Of a DNA stretch of 64,000 nt, positions 1-8,002 are shown in pieces. The stretch comes from Mycolicibacterium peregrinum (GTDB taxonomy: Bacteria; Actinomycetota; Actinomycetes; Mycobacteriales; Mycobacteriaceae), in NCBI RefSeq assembly GCF_001665785.1, contig NZ_LZSO01000034.1, positions 117,489 through 181,488 on the forward strand, given 5' to 3'. The notes under the pieces are model-generated. The model was not told the origin of the DNA and made no database searches. It saw only the letters and a list, made by a program, of their open reading frames with translations. Position 1 is the first letter of the stretch. Every line of letters starts with the position of its first letter. The translations under genes and the position numbers were made by a program.

Positions 1-739
1 GCCGCCGGGCCCATGTGGCAAGTAGTGCGGCGGCAATACCCGCAGGCAGCGCGATCGGCGCCACGTGCGGCGATACGCCAATGAGCATCAGGAGCCCGAA
101 TCCGATGCCGATTGCCAGCAATGACAGCCGGTGCGGCGTCCAATGCGAATCAGACCGGAACCGGATCGACAACAGAATTCCGAGTGTCAACGCGACTGCG
201 TGGCCGCTGGCGGTGAAATCCGACCCCGCGACCGCGACCACCAGCGCGGTGGTCACCCAACCGCCGACCCATGCCGGGCGCCACCTCATGGGTATCGCCG
301 CGGTCAGGGTGCCGAGGACTGCGAGAGCGCCGTAGCTCAACCCGACATCGTTGGCGTGTGCGACCGAAATGGGCAGCCACCCGAGTTTGATCGCGGCGGC
401 CAGTCCTGCGGCGACGATCAGGGTGGCACCCAGATGACCGAGAGCGAATGCCTGGATCAACCGCCTGCTGCGCCAGAGCAGCTCCGCCAACGCGAGCAGG
501 CACACCAGGCCTGGCAACAGCAGATACGTGTATCCCTCAGCGGTGACGAAGGCGCTGCCGAGGAGAGTTCCCAGATGACCCCGCCCGAGGTTCTCCAGGT
601 TGGTGCTCAGATGGCCGACCACCCGGTCCTGCACCTGGGGCCCCAAGATCAGCAGCAGAGACGCGATCACGAACAGTGCCGTCGCGTAGCTGAGGGTCAC
701 CCGGACCCGGAGCAGACTGGAGAAAACGCGCGACAACAT
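1..739 (-). CDS. Rhomboid-like intramembrane serine protease, partial
   Basis: An open frame starts at ATG 739 (MLSRVFSSLLRVRV) and runs off the left edge after about 246 codons without a stop. It is a polytopic membrane protein of roughly six hydrophobic segments. The segment reading NDVGLSYGALAVLG resembles the rhomboid Gly-x-Ser-x-Gly nucleophile motif, and the following SGHAVALTLGILL resembles the His-bearing helix, so a Ser/His dyad is plausible. The N-terminal TAEGYTYLLLPGLVCLL also fits the rhomboid first loop and helix. It lies 43 bases downstream of the MprF-like gene on the same strand, which suggests co-transcription. The fold assignment is by motif only; the C-terminus is outside the window. 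Confidence 0.7.
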   Translation of the reverse strand, partial: MLSRVFSSLLRVRVTLSYATALFVIASLLLILGPQVQDRVVGHLSTNLENLGRGHLGTLLGSAFVTAEGYTYLLLPGLVCLLALAELLWRSRRLIQAFALGHLGATLIVAAGLAAAIKLGWLPISVAHANDVGLSYGALAVLGTLTAAIPMRWRPAWVGGWVTTALVVAVAGSDFTASGHAVALTLGILLSIRFRSDSHWTPHRLSLLAIGIGFGLLMLIGVSPHVAPIALPAGIAAALLATWARR

Positions 740-782
740 CTCGATACAGCATACCGACGGTGCCCTAACCGAAACGCGCTGG

Positions 783-2243
783 TCAGTTGGGTTGGCGATG
801 TGGCGCGAGTTCCAAAGTCAGCAACGCGGCCGCCGCCGGAAGGACATCGGCCAGTGGCAGCAACACGTACCGCTGATCCGCCATCGCGTCGAACTTCCGG
901 ACATACCGATACAGCGACTCCAGCTTGATGAGCCGGTCTCCGACATGCGCAAAGGTTCGCAGTGCGCGTGCGGTGAGCTCATCGCTGCGGTGATCGCCGA
1001 ACAGATCGGGGAATGGCGCAAAGGCTAGCGAGACGCGTTCTCCCCCGCGCCGCTGTGCCCAGGTGATCATGTCGACGGTGAGTCGCTCGTCGATCCCGTT
1101 CGGGGCGCTCGAGCGGCGCCACGGGAGATCAAGGCTCAGCTCGGTGCCGCCACCGGCACTGGCGTAACGCTGGAACGCCTGAATCCGTCCATCACGATCA
1201 CGGGCGTAGATCAGCCACACCCCGGGGTAGCGGCCGGACAAGGTACCGCCGAGCATCATCGAGAACCCACGCTCAGGACCGGCCGCCTTGCCCGAATGCC
1301 GCATCACGTCGAGGAGTTCGGCCTGCAGCGCACCATCGAGGTCGGATTCGGCGACCACCTCGGTGGTGACGCCGGCGTTGCGGGTTCGCTGGACCGCCTG
1401 CCGGAGATTGCGCATGCGCCGGCCGACGAGGTCGAAACCGTTGACGTCCACCACCACGTCACGCCCGATCGGGATGACCCGCAACCTCCCACCGGTAACC
1501 TTGCGGTCGCGCCACAACGTCAGCCGACCTTCCGACGCGCCGAGCACCACGATCCGCCATCCCCGCGCCCGGCACAGGGCCGCAAACGTCGCTACCACTT
1601 CGCCGTAGCGGGTCCGGTTTCCGATCGGGTCCCCGCTCACCACCGCCATCCCGGCCAGGGCGCGGTAGGCCAGGGCGGCTGTGCCGTCCGCCGAGAACAC
1701 ATAGCTCTTGCCCGCAGCCATCGCGAACGGCGCCAGCGGATCACCCCTTGTTTCGTCGACCAGGGCTGACACCGCAGGTAAGGCGTTCGGTTGGGCTGTC
1801 GACGCCCGCGGCCGGACCAGCATCGCCGCCGCGAGGACGAGACAGATCCACCCGTCCGCCGGGTGACCGATCACCACGGCAAATGCCCCGAGCAACACAG
1901 CCGCTGCCGCGGTCGCTCCGTGGGCCACGGTCATCGGGCGCCCGAGGAGCAGCCCGTGCAGCAGAACCGTCGCAGCCAAGGACACTGCGACCAGACTCAT
2001 CAGCGCTGATTCGTGACCGATCCGGCCGGTGTGATGATCAAGAGCGAGCGCCGCCACACTGCCGGCGAGAGTCAGGACCACCACAGCCTGCAGAAAGTGC
2101 AGCCGTAGCCTGCGGTGCGGGTCGACACCGGCAGAATCCGCCGTCACGCCGGAAAATGGGCGTGAAGCCGGCGCCGGTGACGGAGTCACGTCTACGGCCC
2201 TCCCATGCTGCCCGGAAGTGCGGATCGTTCGCTCTGTCTCCAA
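783..2243 (-). CDS. Membrane protein with MprF/LPG-synthase C-terminal domain (DUF2156)
   Basis: 486 residues from a TTG start. About four transmembrane helices lie in residues 45-145. They are followed by a cytoplasmic DUF2156-type GNAT-fold domain like the aminoacyl-phosphatidylglycerol synthase half of MprF and LysX. Recognisable pieces are FSADGTAALAYRALAGMAVV, SGDPIG, GRRMRNLRQAVQR and a C-terminal ESLYRYVRKFDA, all typical of this family. Known members move an aminoacyl group from tRNA to a membrane lipid. This protein has no lysyl-tRNA synthetase domain and a short membrane part, so the lipid and amino-acid substrates cannot be inferred. The rhomboid-like gene follows 43 bases downstream. 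Confidence 0.8.
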   Translation of the reverse strand: METERTIRTSGQHGRAVDVTPSPAPASRPFSGVTADSAGVDPHRRLRLHFLQAVVVLTLAGSVAALALDHHTGRIGHESALMSLVAVSLAATVLLHGLLLGRPMTVAHGATAAAAVLLGAFAVVIGHPADGWICLVLAAAMLVRPRASTAQPNALPAVSALVDETRGDPLAPFAMAAGKSYVFSADGTAALAYRALAGMAVVSGDPIGNRTRYGEVVATFAALCRARGWRIVVLGASEGRLTLWRDRKVTGGRLRVIPIGRDVVVDVNGFDLVGRRMRNLRQAVQRTRNAGVTTEVVAESDLDGALQAELLDVMRHSGKAAGPERGFSMMLGGTLSGRYPGVWLIYARDRDGRIQAFQRYASAGGGTELSLDLPWRRSSAPNGIDERLTVDMITWAQRRGGERVSLAFAPFPDLFGDHRSDELTARALRTFAHVGDRLIKLESLYRYVRKFDAMADQRYVLLPLADVLPAAAALLTLELAPHRQPN

Positions 2244-2335
2244 TATACGAACCGGGACTCAATCGCGCCGCCAGAAAAGGACCGATCGCACGCCTATCAC
2301 GCGGAGCGGCGGGACCTGTTGCACGAGAGCAGGTT

Positions 2336-2899
2336 TCAGCGATGTCCCGAAGGGCGGTTGGACCTGGCTCGGTGCCGCCTGACGGCGTCACGGTTGGCGC
2401 AGCCATGGCTGCAGTACTTCTGCGTGCCGGGTCGGGTGAAGTCGACGAACGCCGTGGCGCAGTCTTTCAGTGCGCACCGGCGGATACGTTGCATCCCGCG
2501 CTCGGTGAGAAAGTGCGCTGCGGCAGCACTTGTGGCGCCGGCCAGGGTCCCTGCGAAGCTCGCGTCGTTGTCGCGGTAGTGCAGATGCCAACCACTGCCG
2601 TCGTGGTTGGTGATCGACGGACTGGTGGCGAACCGAGCCAGCAACTCGTTGAGGATGAACACCCGGTTCTCCTCGGTGCCGGCATCGACGACTTCCGTCC
2701 AACGCTCGAGAAATTCACCTACCTGTCGGAGGTCGCTGCGCGTGACGCGACAGTGGATCGGCATGCCCAGACCCGTCCAGCGACGTTCCAGATCGCCGGG
2801 CGTCGTCGCGGGGTGGTTGACCAGATCGAGCGCATTCCGGAGCAACGGCTCGACGTAATGGTTTACATGCACAAGACCATTACAGCAGGGTCGGGCCAT
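2336..2899 (-). CDS. CGNR zinc-finger / ABATE-domain transcriptional regulator
   Basis: About 187 residues from ATG 2899, with an alternative GTG at 2872 (VHVNHYVEPLL). The N-terminal part (NALDLVNHP) looks like the ABATE domain. The C-terminus has the CGNR zinc finger: RRCALKDCATAFVDFTRPG, then KYCSHGCANRDAVRRHR, with four cysteines and the CANR signature. CGNR proteins are bacterial one-component regulators, many stress- or antibiotic-related. The start codon overlaps the start of the divergent MFS exporter at 2898, so it probably controls that exporter and itself. If ATG 2899 is correct there is no intergenic promoter space; the GTG start would leave some. Confidence 0.8.
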   Translation of the reverse strand: MARPCCNGLVHVNHYVEPLLRNALDLVNHPATTPGDLERRWTGLGMPIHCRVTRSDLRQVGEFLERWTEVVDAGTEENRVFILNELLARFATSPSITNHDGSGWHLHYRDNDASFAGTLAGATSAAAAHFLTERGMQRIRRCALKDCATAFVDFTRPGTQKYCSHGCANRDAVRRHRARSNRPSGHR

Positions 2900-4313
2900 G
2901 CCGTCGAGCTCTCTCAACTCCAATTCCGTCCACGCTGCCGCAGGCGATCGAGACACCGATTGGCGCCCTTTGGTGACCTGCTGTCTCGCGACTTTCCTAC
3001 TGCTGGCGTTCACCACCGTCGTGACCGTCAGCGCCGAGCCCATCGCAAACCGGCTCGGCGCGGGATTCGCAGTAGCCCAATGGATCATCGATGTCTACAC
3101 CCTCGCGTTGGCGGCGCTGGTGGTGGCGATGGGTACGCTCGGCGACCGGCTGGGACATCGGCGCTTGTTCCTGCTCGGTCTGATCACCTTCGGGGTTTCA
3201 TCGGCGGGTTGCGCGGCGGCGACCAGCGGCGGCCTTCTGGTGGCGGCGCGTGCCGTCCAGGGCGTCGGCGGTGCCGCGATCTTCGGTACCGCCGTCCCGC
3301 TGTTGACCTGGCACTACCACGCTCGGGCGCGCGCGATCGCATTCGCCGTGTGGGGTGCAGTGGCCGGGATCGGCAGCACCGTGGGGACGATTGCAGGCGG
3401 AGCGGCAACCCAATTCATCTCGTGGCGTTGGTTGTTTCTCGCGGCGCTGCCCATATGTGTCGTCGCCGTGATCACCGGCATGCGGTCGCTGTCGCGTGAC
3501 CGTCACGCGACGTTGCGACTCGATGTCCCTGGAGTAGCACTCATCACCACGATGATGACGGGGGCCACCTACGCCGTGATCAATGCGGGCGAGTTCGGCT
3601 GGGCTTCACCCGGAACCATCGGTGCCGCTGCGGTTACCGTCGCCGCGATCTTGACTTTCGTTCAGGTCCAACGCCGAGCCACGATCCCGTTGCTGCCTCC
3701 GGACCTTTTCGCCACCCGTGGTTTCCTCGCCGTCCTCGTCGCCGGATTCGCTTACTACTTTGCCGCTTTCGCCGTTCTGCCGGTCATGTCCCGGTGGTTA
3801 CAGTCCAACTCTGGCATGGCTCCCCTGCAGGCAGCCTTGGTGCTGACGGTGCAACTTGCCGCGTTCGTTCTGGTGTCGCTCGTATTCAGCGCGCGATTGC
3901 ACGAAGCGCCGCGAAGCTGGGTGCTCGGTGGTGGAACCGCACTCACCGGCCTGGCCTGTCTGTCCGGTGCTGCACTTCTGCTGAGCCCGGATTGGACCTC
4001 CCTGATCGCGATGCTCATCGTTGCAGGTATCGGGGCGGCGATCGTATCCCCTGTACTGCCCGCAGTTGCGGCGACATCTGTCCCGCCGGAACGGGCGGGA
4101 GTAGCCGCCGCGGCGGCCAATGCTGCGCGCCAGCTCGGTCTGACCATCGGTATCGCCTTGTGTGGCACCATCAGCCGGGCAGCAGACACCGGCGGCGGGC
4201 CGGCAACCGGCGCAGTGGTGGCCGCCCTCCTGGCCTCGGGCGCAATCGGGCTCTGCGGCGGGATGATCAGCGCCGTTCTGCTCCGCCACGAAAAACCCTG
4301 CCGCGAAATGTGA
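2898..4313 (+). CDS. MFS drug exporter, DHA2/EmrB-QacA type (14 TM)
   Basis: 471 residues, strongly hydrophobic, with about 14 predicted helices. Motif A is visible as GTLGDRLGHRRLF after helix 2, and the motif C region is seen as AVWGAVAGIGSTVGTIAGG. This places it in the proton-driven drug:H+ antiporter-2 family of the inner membrane; the substrate is unknown. It is divergent from, and overlaps by two bases, the CGNR regulator, a classic regulator/exporter pairing. The ATG at 2898 gives a polar N-terminus of about 25 residues before helix 1; no strong ribosome binding site precedes it. Confidence 0.85.
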   Translation: MPSSSLNSNSVHAAAGDRDTDWRPLVTCCLATFLLLAFTTVVTVSAEPIANRLGAGFAVAQWIIDVYTLALAALVVAMGTLGDRLGHRRLFLLGLITFGVSSAGCAAATSGGLLVAARAVQGVGGAAIFGTAVPLLTWHYHARARAIAFAVWGAVAGIGSTVGTIAGGAATQFISWRWLFLAALPICVVAVITGMRSLSRDRHATLRLDVPGVALITTMMTGATYAVINAGEFGWASPGTIGAAAVTVAAILTFVQVQRRATIPLLPPDLFATRGFLAVLVAGFAYYFAAFAVLPVMSRWLQSNSGMAPLQAALVLTVQLAAFVLVSLVFSARLHEAPRSWVLGGGTALTGLACLSGAALLLSPDWTSLIAMLIVAGIGAAIVSPVLPAVAATSVPPERAGVAAAAANAARQLGLTIGIALCGTISRAADTGGGPATGAVVAALLASGAIGLCGGMISAVLLRHEKPCREM

Positions 4314-4577
4314 TAGCCCGGCCGAGCGGTGAACACGATGATCCCCGTGGTGGTCGTATTCCGCTGTTGCGGATTCAGCCCGGGACCGGAGTTGAGCGTC
4401 TTGTTGTCGGCTCCGCCGATGTGGGGTGCCGACAACCCGCAGGTCTGGGATCAGGGCTGGCAGCACTGGGCCGTCTGGATGAACGGAGTGTTCGTGCTGA
4501 CGTTCTGACCGGAGCACGTCCTCCGTCACCGTCTGGTTTCCCGCGGTGACGGAGTCGGATCGTGTTCCCCAAAGACG
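4314..4577. other. Non-coding or decayed stretch with a 56-codon open frame
   Basis: Between the MFS exporter and the hydrolase remnant there is no intact gene. A frame open from 4317, with an ATG at 4338, ends at TGA 4506-4508 and would encode a Trp-rich peptide containing APPMWGADNPQVWDQGWQHW. I do not recognise it. The same reading frame continues after the stop into the hydrolase remnant. It may be a gene fragment left by a deletion; no terminator-like hairpin was seen. Confidence 0.35.
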
Positions 4578-4868
4578 TTGGCCGCCGCCAAGCGGATGTA
4601 CGGAAAGGCGGCCTTCGCGGGAATGATGGCCGCCATGCGGTCGTCCGGCGCCCCGATGCCCTGGGCGCAGATGCACAAGGTGGCCGCGCCGACCCTGCTG
4701 ACCTGGGGACGAGATGACCGCGTCAGCCCCCTCGACATGGCCCTGATCCCGATGCGCACGATCCCGAACGCCGAACTGCACGTGTTCCCCAACTGTGGGC
4801 ACTGGGCGATGATCGAGGCGAAAGAAGCCTTCGAGCAGACCGTGTTGGGCTTCCTGACCCGCAGCTAG
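4578..4868 (+). pseudogene. C-terminal remnant of an alpha/beta hydrolase
   Basis: About 96 codons (from TTG 4578; the frame is open back to 4509) match only the last third of an alpha/beta-fold hydrolase of the meta-cleavage-product or epoxide hydrolase type. The acid region VAAPTLLTWGRDDRVSP carries the catalytic Asp, and VFPNCGHWAMIEAKEAF carries the catalytic His. The oxyanion loop, the nucleophile elbow and the cap domain are absent, whereas whole enzymes have about 270-290 residues. I read it as a 5'-truncated, inactive gene. It lies just upstream of the NTF2-like gene promoter. Confidence 0.7.
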
Positions 4869-4908
4869 GGCTCTCGCCGGGCCGCCTCGGGCGGCTGCAA
4901 ATTCATCA

Positions 4909-4936
4909 TTGAATCTGCGATACAGCTCTGTATATT
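4909..4936 (+). promoter_or_regulatory. Promoter with overlapping palindromic operator for the NTF2-like gene
   Basis: A TTGAAT box (4909-4914) and a TATATT box (4931-4936) are separated by 16 bases. The spacer and -10 contain the palindrome ATACAGCTCTGTAT (4920-4933), whose arms ATACAG/CTGTAT are perfect. Almost the same arrangement recurs at 20338-20365 in front of the Rieske oxygenase gene. This suggests repression by a shared TetR protein that covers the -10 box. Confidence 0.7.
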
Positions 4937-5005
4937 AGGCGTGTGTGCCACGCCACATAAGCCGCTGGCCTGCCCTCACCGCTCCTCCAACGGAAAAGGA
5001 CCGCA

Positions 5006-5527
5006 ATGGATCTGGTCGATCGAATCGCCAAACACCGCCGTATGGCCGAGAGCTACCGGGATAAATACGTACTGCGCAAGGTCCAGGAAGGCGAGTCCTA
5101 CGACGAGTGGGAGTTCACCGACGACGCTGTGTACACCTCGCCCTACTTCGTAGCCGGACAGGAACTCGTCCTCAAGGATGTGGCGACGTCCTTCGACGTC
5201 GCAGCCACCGTCGAAGCCAAGGCCTACTCGGTGGTCTTCCCGGACTGGAAACCCGTCGACCACAAGTTCTGGCCGGCAGAGAACGGCCTCGTCATGCGCT
5301 ACCGGTGGGAAGGCACGACGGCCGACGGCGAGACGATGGGCTTCTACTCGATCAGCTTCATCGACACCAACGAGGACGGCCAGATCACCCACTGGTCGAC
5401 CTACGTCAACGACGAGGAGTACGGCCCCTTCCTGGAGAAGGCGATCGGCGCCCGCGGTCCGTTCCACGGCGACGAATACATGGAGGCGTTGGCCCGTCAT
5501 TTCGAGAAGCACAACCTGACCTGGTGA
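5006..5527 (+). CDS. SnoaL/NTF2-like protein, possible oxygenase partner
   Basis: 173 residues, preceded by GGAAAAGGA seven bases upstream of the ATG. The composition is mixed alpha then beta with many aromatic residues. Segments such as WEFTDDAVYTSPYFV and YSISFIDTNEDGQITHWSTYV are typical of the cone-shaped NTF2/SnoaL fold. That fold is used by small isomerases and hydratases and by beta subunits of Rieske dioxygenases. No catalytic residue can be assigned with certainty. It stands alone behind a promoter/operator shared in sequence with the Rieske operon at 20,445, so I infer a role in the same catabolic regulon. Confidence 0.65.
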   Translation: MDLVDRIAKHRRMAESYRDKYVLRKVQEGESYDEWEFTDDAVYTSPYFVAGQELVLKDVATSFDVAATVEAKAYSVVFPDWKPVDHKFWPAENGLVMRYRWEGTTADGETMGFYSISFIDTNEDGQITHWSTYVNDEEYGPFLEKAIGARGPFHGDEYMEALARHFEKHNLTW

Positions 5528-5718
5528 ACGTTGGGCTGCCGACCCGAACCTGAGAGTCGGCTGTCGACGCTCAACAGCATTGAATCCAAGCAGTTTTCAT
5601 CCCGTTACCGACCACACAGCGCCTACCAATCATCGGCACAGGGCAAACACAACCCTCCGAAATAGCTTTGCTCTCCGTGCGGCACCGTCGTCGCACTGGT
5701 CAGAAACGGAGTAGAGCA

Positions 5719-6027
5719 ATGGGTTTCAAGAGATCCCTGGGCATATCGGCGATGGCGGCAGGAATCGGCATGGCTGGGCTACTTGGCCTCGGCATCGGTA
5801 CCGCCGGCGCCGACCCGGGCCCTGGTTGCGACCGACCGGGCGCGCCGCAGTGTGACCGGCACGATGACCGCGGCGCCAGGCCCGATGATTGGCACGGTCG
5901 CGGCATCGACGAGGGCCGTCGCGATCACCAACCCTTCGAATGGAACGGCCAGCGGGTGACCCCGATGCCCTCCGGTGACGGCCGCGGCTGGGGCTTCTGG
6001 TTCCTCGATCGATGGATTCCCATGTAG
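5719..6027 (+). CDS. Small secreted protein of unknown function
   Basis: 102 residues from ATG 5719 (MGFKRSLGISAMAAGIG), which follows a GGAGTAGAGC ribosome binding site; an earlier frame extension lacks a better signal. A signal peptide is clear: basic N-terminus, hydrophobic core GMAGLLGLGIG, then a likely cleavage after TAGA before DPGPG. The mature part is short, hydrophilic and rich in Asp, Arg, His and Trp, with two Cys in CDRPGAPQC. It ends WFLDRWIPM. This style is common among mycobacterial exported proteins. No function is recognised. Confidence 0.65.
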   Translation: MGFKRSLGISAMAAGIGMAGLLGLGIGTAGADPGPGCDRPGAPQCDRHDDRGARPDDWHGRGIDEGRRDHQPFEWNGQRVTPMPSGDGRGWGFWFLDRWIPM

Positions 6028-6090
6028 GAAACCGATTCTGGCGGGGCACTCATCCCCTAGTGCCCCGCCAGGATCTCAGAACGAGCTCGT

Positions 6091-6957
6091 TCAACGCGGC
6101 GTGGAGCAGACTGCCTTCACTGCGCTGTCCATCGCGGTGGCCGCGGTCCAGTCCGCTTGGTCTGGCGGCTCGAACTTCGGCAGCTTCGCGGCGTAGGTGT
6201 CCGTATAGCGCGACTGCGCCCGCAACAGACCGGCCAACAGCGGATCCGAGGCCTTGTCGGCCAAGCGGCGCAACTCGCCGGCTTCCTGATGCAGAACCGG
6301 GATGACTGACATCGTCACCGACCGTTGCTTGCGCGACCAGCGCGAGGCCGGAATCCGATGATCGGTCTTGACCCAGGCCTGCTGCTTGGCGTCGTACCCG
6401 GCGCTGGTCCGCAGCCACTGCGCACAGACCGGATCCGGCTTGGCTGCAGCAAATGCCTGCGCAGGCTTGCTGCCGGGGTCAGCGGTCGCGGTCGACGCAA
6501 CCACTTCAGCGGGAACAGGTTTCGCGGTGGACGGGGGCGGTCCCGCGGTCTGTTGCTCATCGTCACCGGAGACGGTGACCGCTACGACGCCACCGACGAG
6601 CAATGCGGCGGCGGTGGTCGCACCGATCGCTTTCCACATCCGTGCACCGGGCATCCTGGCGCTCAGCTGCCGGCGGCCGACACCACCGCCGGCGCCGAGT
6701 GCCACGTTGAAGGCTGCGTCCGGCCGAGCCCGTAGCTCGGTCACAGCCACCTCGACAGCTGCGGTCGGCGTTCCCAGATCCGTGAGTGTCTTGACGAACC
6801 GCGCGACCGTCACGAGATCGCGTCCGTAGAGATTCGTCTGCGGTTGTCCCGCCGGGAGGAACCGCTCGACCAGGTCCTCGCGCAGCTGCGACGCCCGGGC
6901 GATTTCTGCCGCGGTCAGCCAGTGCCCCGGAACATCTTCTGTTCCACACCTCGTCAT
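6091..6957 (-). CDS. Single-pass membrane protein with MerR-like N-terminal region
   Basis: 288 residues from ATG 6957 (MTRCGTEDVPGHWL). The N-terminus, LTAAEIARASQLREDLVERF followed by NLYGRDLVTVARFVKTLTDL, resembles the winged helix-turn-helix and linker of MerR-type proteins. One transmembrane helix (AIGATTAAALLVGGVVAVTV) follows at about residue 115. After it comes a Pro/Ala-rich linker and an extracytoplasmic domain with two cysteines near its ends (DPVCAQW and AVCSTPR), probably a disulphide. The architecture suggests a membrane-anchored regulator, but no DNA target or function is known to me. Confidence 0.6.
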   Translation of the reverse strand: MTRCGTEDVPGHWLTAAEIARASQLREDLVERFLPAGQPQTNLYGRDLVTVARFVKTLTDLGTPTAAVEVAVTELRARPDAAFNVALGAGGGVGRRQLSARMPGARMWKAIGATTAAALLVGGVVAVTVSGDDEQQTAGPPPSTAKPVPAEVVASTATADPGSKPAQAFAAAKPDPVCAQWLRTSAGYDAKQQAWVKTDHRIPASRWSRKQRSVTMSVIPVLHQEAGELRRLADKASDPLLAGLLRAQSRYTDTYAAKLPKFEPPDQADWTAATAMDSAVKAVCSTPR

Positions 6958-7142
6958 CGTTTCGCCCTTCCCACCCACACCTGAAGATTGGTACCGGATC
7001 CTGTGCACGCGCGGCAACCGAAAAGCGCTCCTACGTCACCACGTTGCTGTCACAAGTTGGCCACCGAAAGATCACGACCCCACCAAACCTGGTCGAAACG
7101 GGATCGCCTGGCAAACAACCACTCTCGGTCAGCGCGCGGTGT

Positions 7143-7790
7143 TCACGACGGGAAGTGCACCACCTGGCTCGAGAACAAGGTGTCCGGGCGGCTGATGTAG
7201 TTGGCCGCGGCAGCAACTGCTGTCCGAGTCTTCACATCGTGGTCCCCGTACTCCTCGACGCACAATGATTCGAGGGTATCGCCGGCGATGTGTCGACGAC
7301 GGTTCAAACCCGGAACGATCAGGACTTGGCCCGGTGCCGGATCGATGGAGGTGTCGAGATTGTTGGCGTTGGCGACGACGGCTGCCAGGTGATCATCGCC
7401 GTACCAGCGGCCGGCCAGCCCCGCGAAGGTCTCCCCTGCGGCGACCGTGTGGTGTCCGACGTTGGTCAGGTCGGGCAGCAGCAACCAGGTGCCGCGCTGG
7501 ATCTCCCGCTGCGCCACTCCGTTGACCACTTCCCAGATGAACTGGGTGGCTGCGCTCTGTGTCCCGTAAAAGGACTGCGTGAGCTGTTGCCGGACAGCGG
7601 TACCGTCATCGGCGGTGAACAGGTGCCGATAGGTGACGTACGGGATCAGCAGCTCCTGCCCGATGTCGATCAGGGCCGGATTGCTGAGGTGATTCTGTTC
7701 GGCGATCACGGGATAGAGACCGCCGTCGCCATATTCGCGCTCGGCGATCCCGAACAGGGTGTCCCCGAGTGTCACGGTGTAGTTCTTCAT
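7143..7790 (-). CDS. LysM-repeat protein without signal peptide
   Basis: 215 residues with LysM-type repeats. The first is YTVTLGDTLFGIAEREYGDG...NPALIDIGQELLIP (residues 4-50), the second is HTVAAGETFAGLAGRWYGDD...PGQVLIVPG (about 112-160), and a shorter third begins HIAGDTLESLCVEEYGD. LysM modules bind peptidoglycan or chitin-like glycans. There is no N-terminal signal peptide, so it is either cytoplasmic or exported with a partner; similar proteins occur in phage-tail-like assemblies. It is divergent from the gene at 8003 across a region of nested inverted repeats. Confidence 0.75.
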   Translation of the reverse strand: MKNYTVTLGDTLFGIAEREYGDGGLYPVIAEQNHLSNPALIDIGQELLIPYVTYRHLFTADDGTAVRQQLTQSFYGTQSAATQFIWEVVNGVAQREIQRGTWLLLPDLTNVGHHTVAAGETFAGLAGRWYGDDHLAAVVANANNLDTSIDPAPGQVLIVPGLNRRRHIAGDTLESLCVEEYGDHDVKTRTAVAAAANYISRPDTLFSSQVVHFPS

Positions 7791-7863
7791 CTGTCCGTGC
7801 CTTTCTGGTTGTTTGAGGCGTCGATCGGCTCAGTGTCGGAGTCACGGACGGTGGCAGTCGCGC

Positions 7864-7912
7864 GTAGCCGGCTACCTCAAGTCGCCGAATCGCACTTGAG
7901 GTAGTGCGCTAC
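7864..7912. repeat. Nested inverted repeats in a divergent intergenic region
   Basis: Three overlapping inverted repeats share GTAG/CTAC units. GTAGCCGGCTAC (7864-7875) is a perfect 12-base palindrome. CTACCTCAAGT (7872-7882) pairs perfectly with ACTTGAGGTAG (7894-7904). GTAG (7901-7904) pairs with CTAC (7909-7912). The structures are mutually exclusive, which fits an operator cluster or a switching RNA hairpin between the LysM gene and the gene at 8003. Confidence 0.6.
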
Positions 7913-8002
7913 GCGTGCCCACGCCCGCCGGATCCGGCGATGCTGTGAATGCTCGACCTGTCAGTGCAGTTGCCGGACGGTGATGACGATGACGAATGAG
8001 AC

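Noticed and set aside
1748..3499. 583-codon plus-strand frame spanning the CGNR gene and the exporter start
   Set aside because: It crosses several better-supported genes and has no recognisable fold.
4338..4508. Annotating the 56-codon Trp-rich frame as a gene
   Set aside because: No ribosome binding site, no recognised family and location in a decayed region; described as a possible fragment instead.
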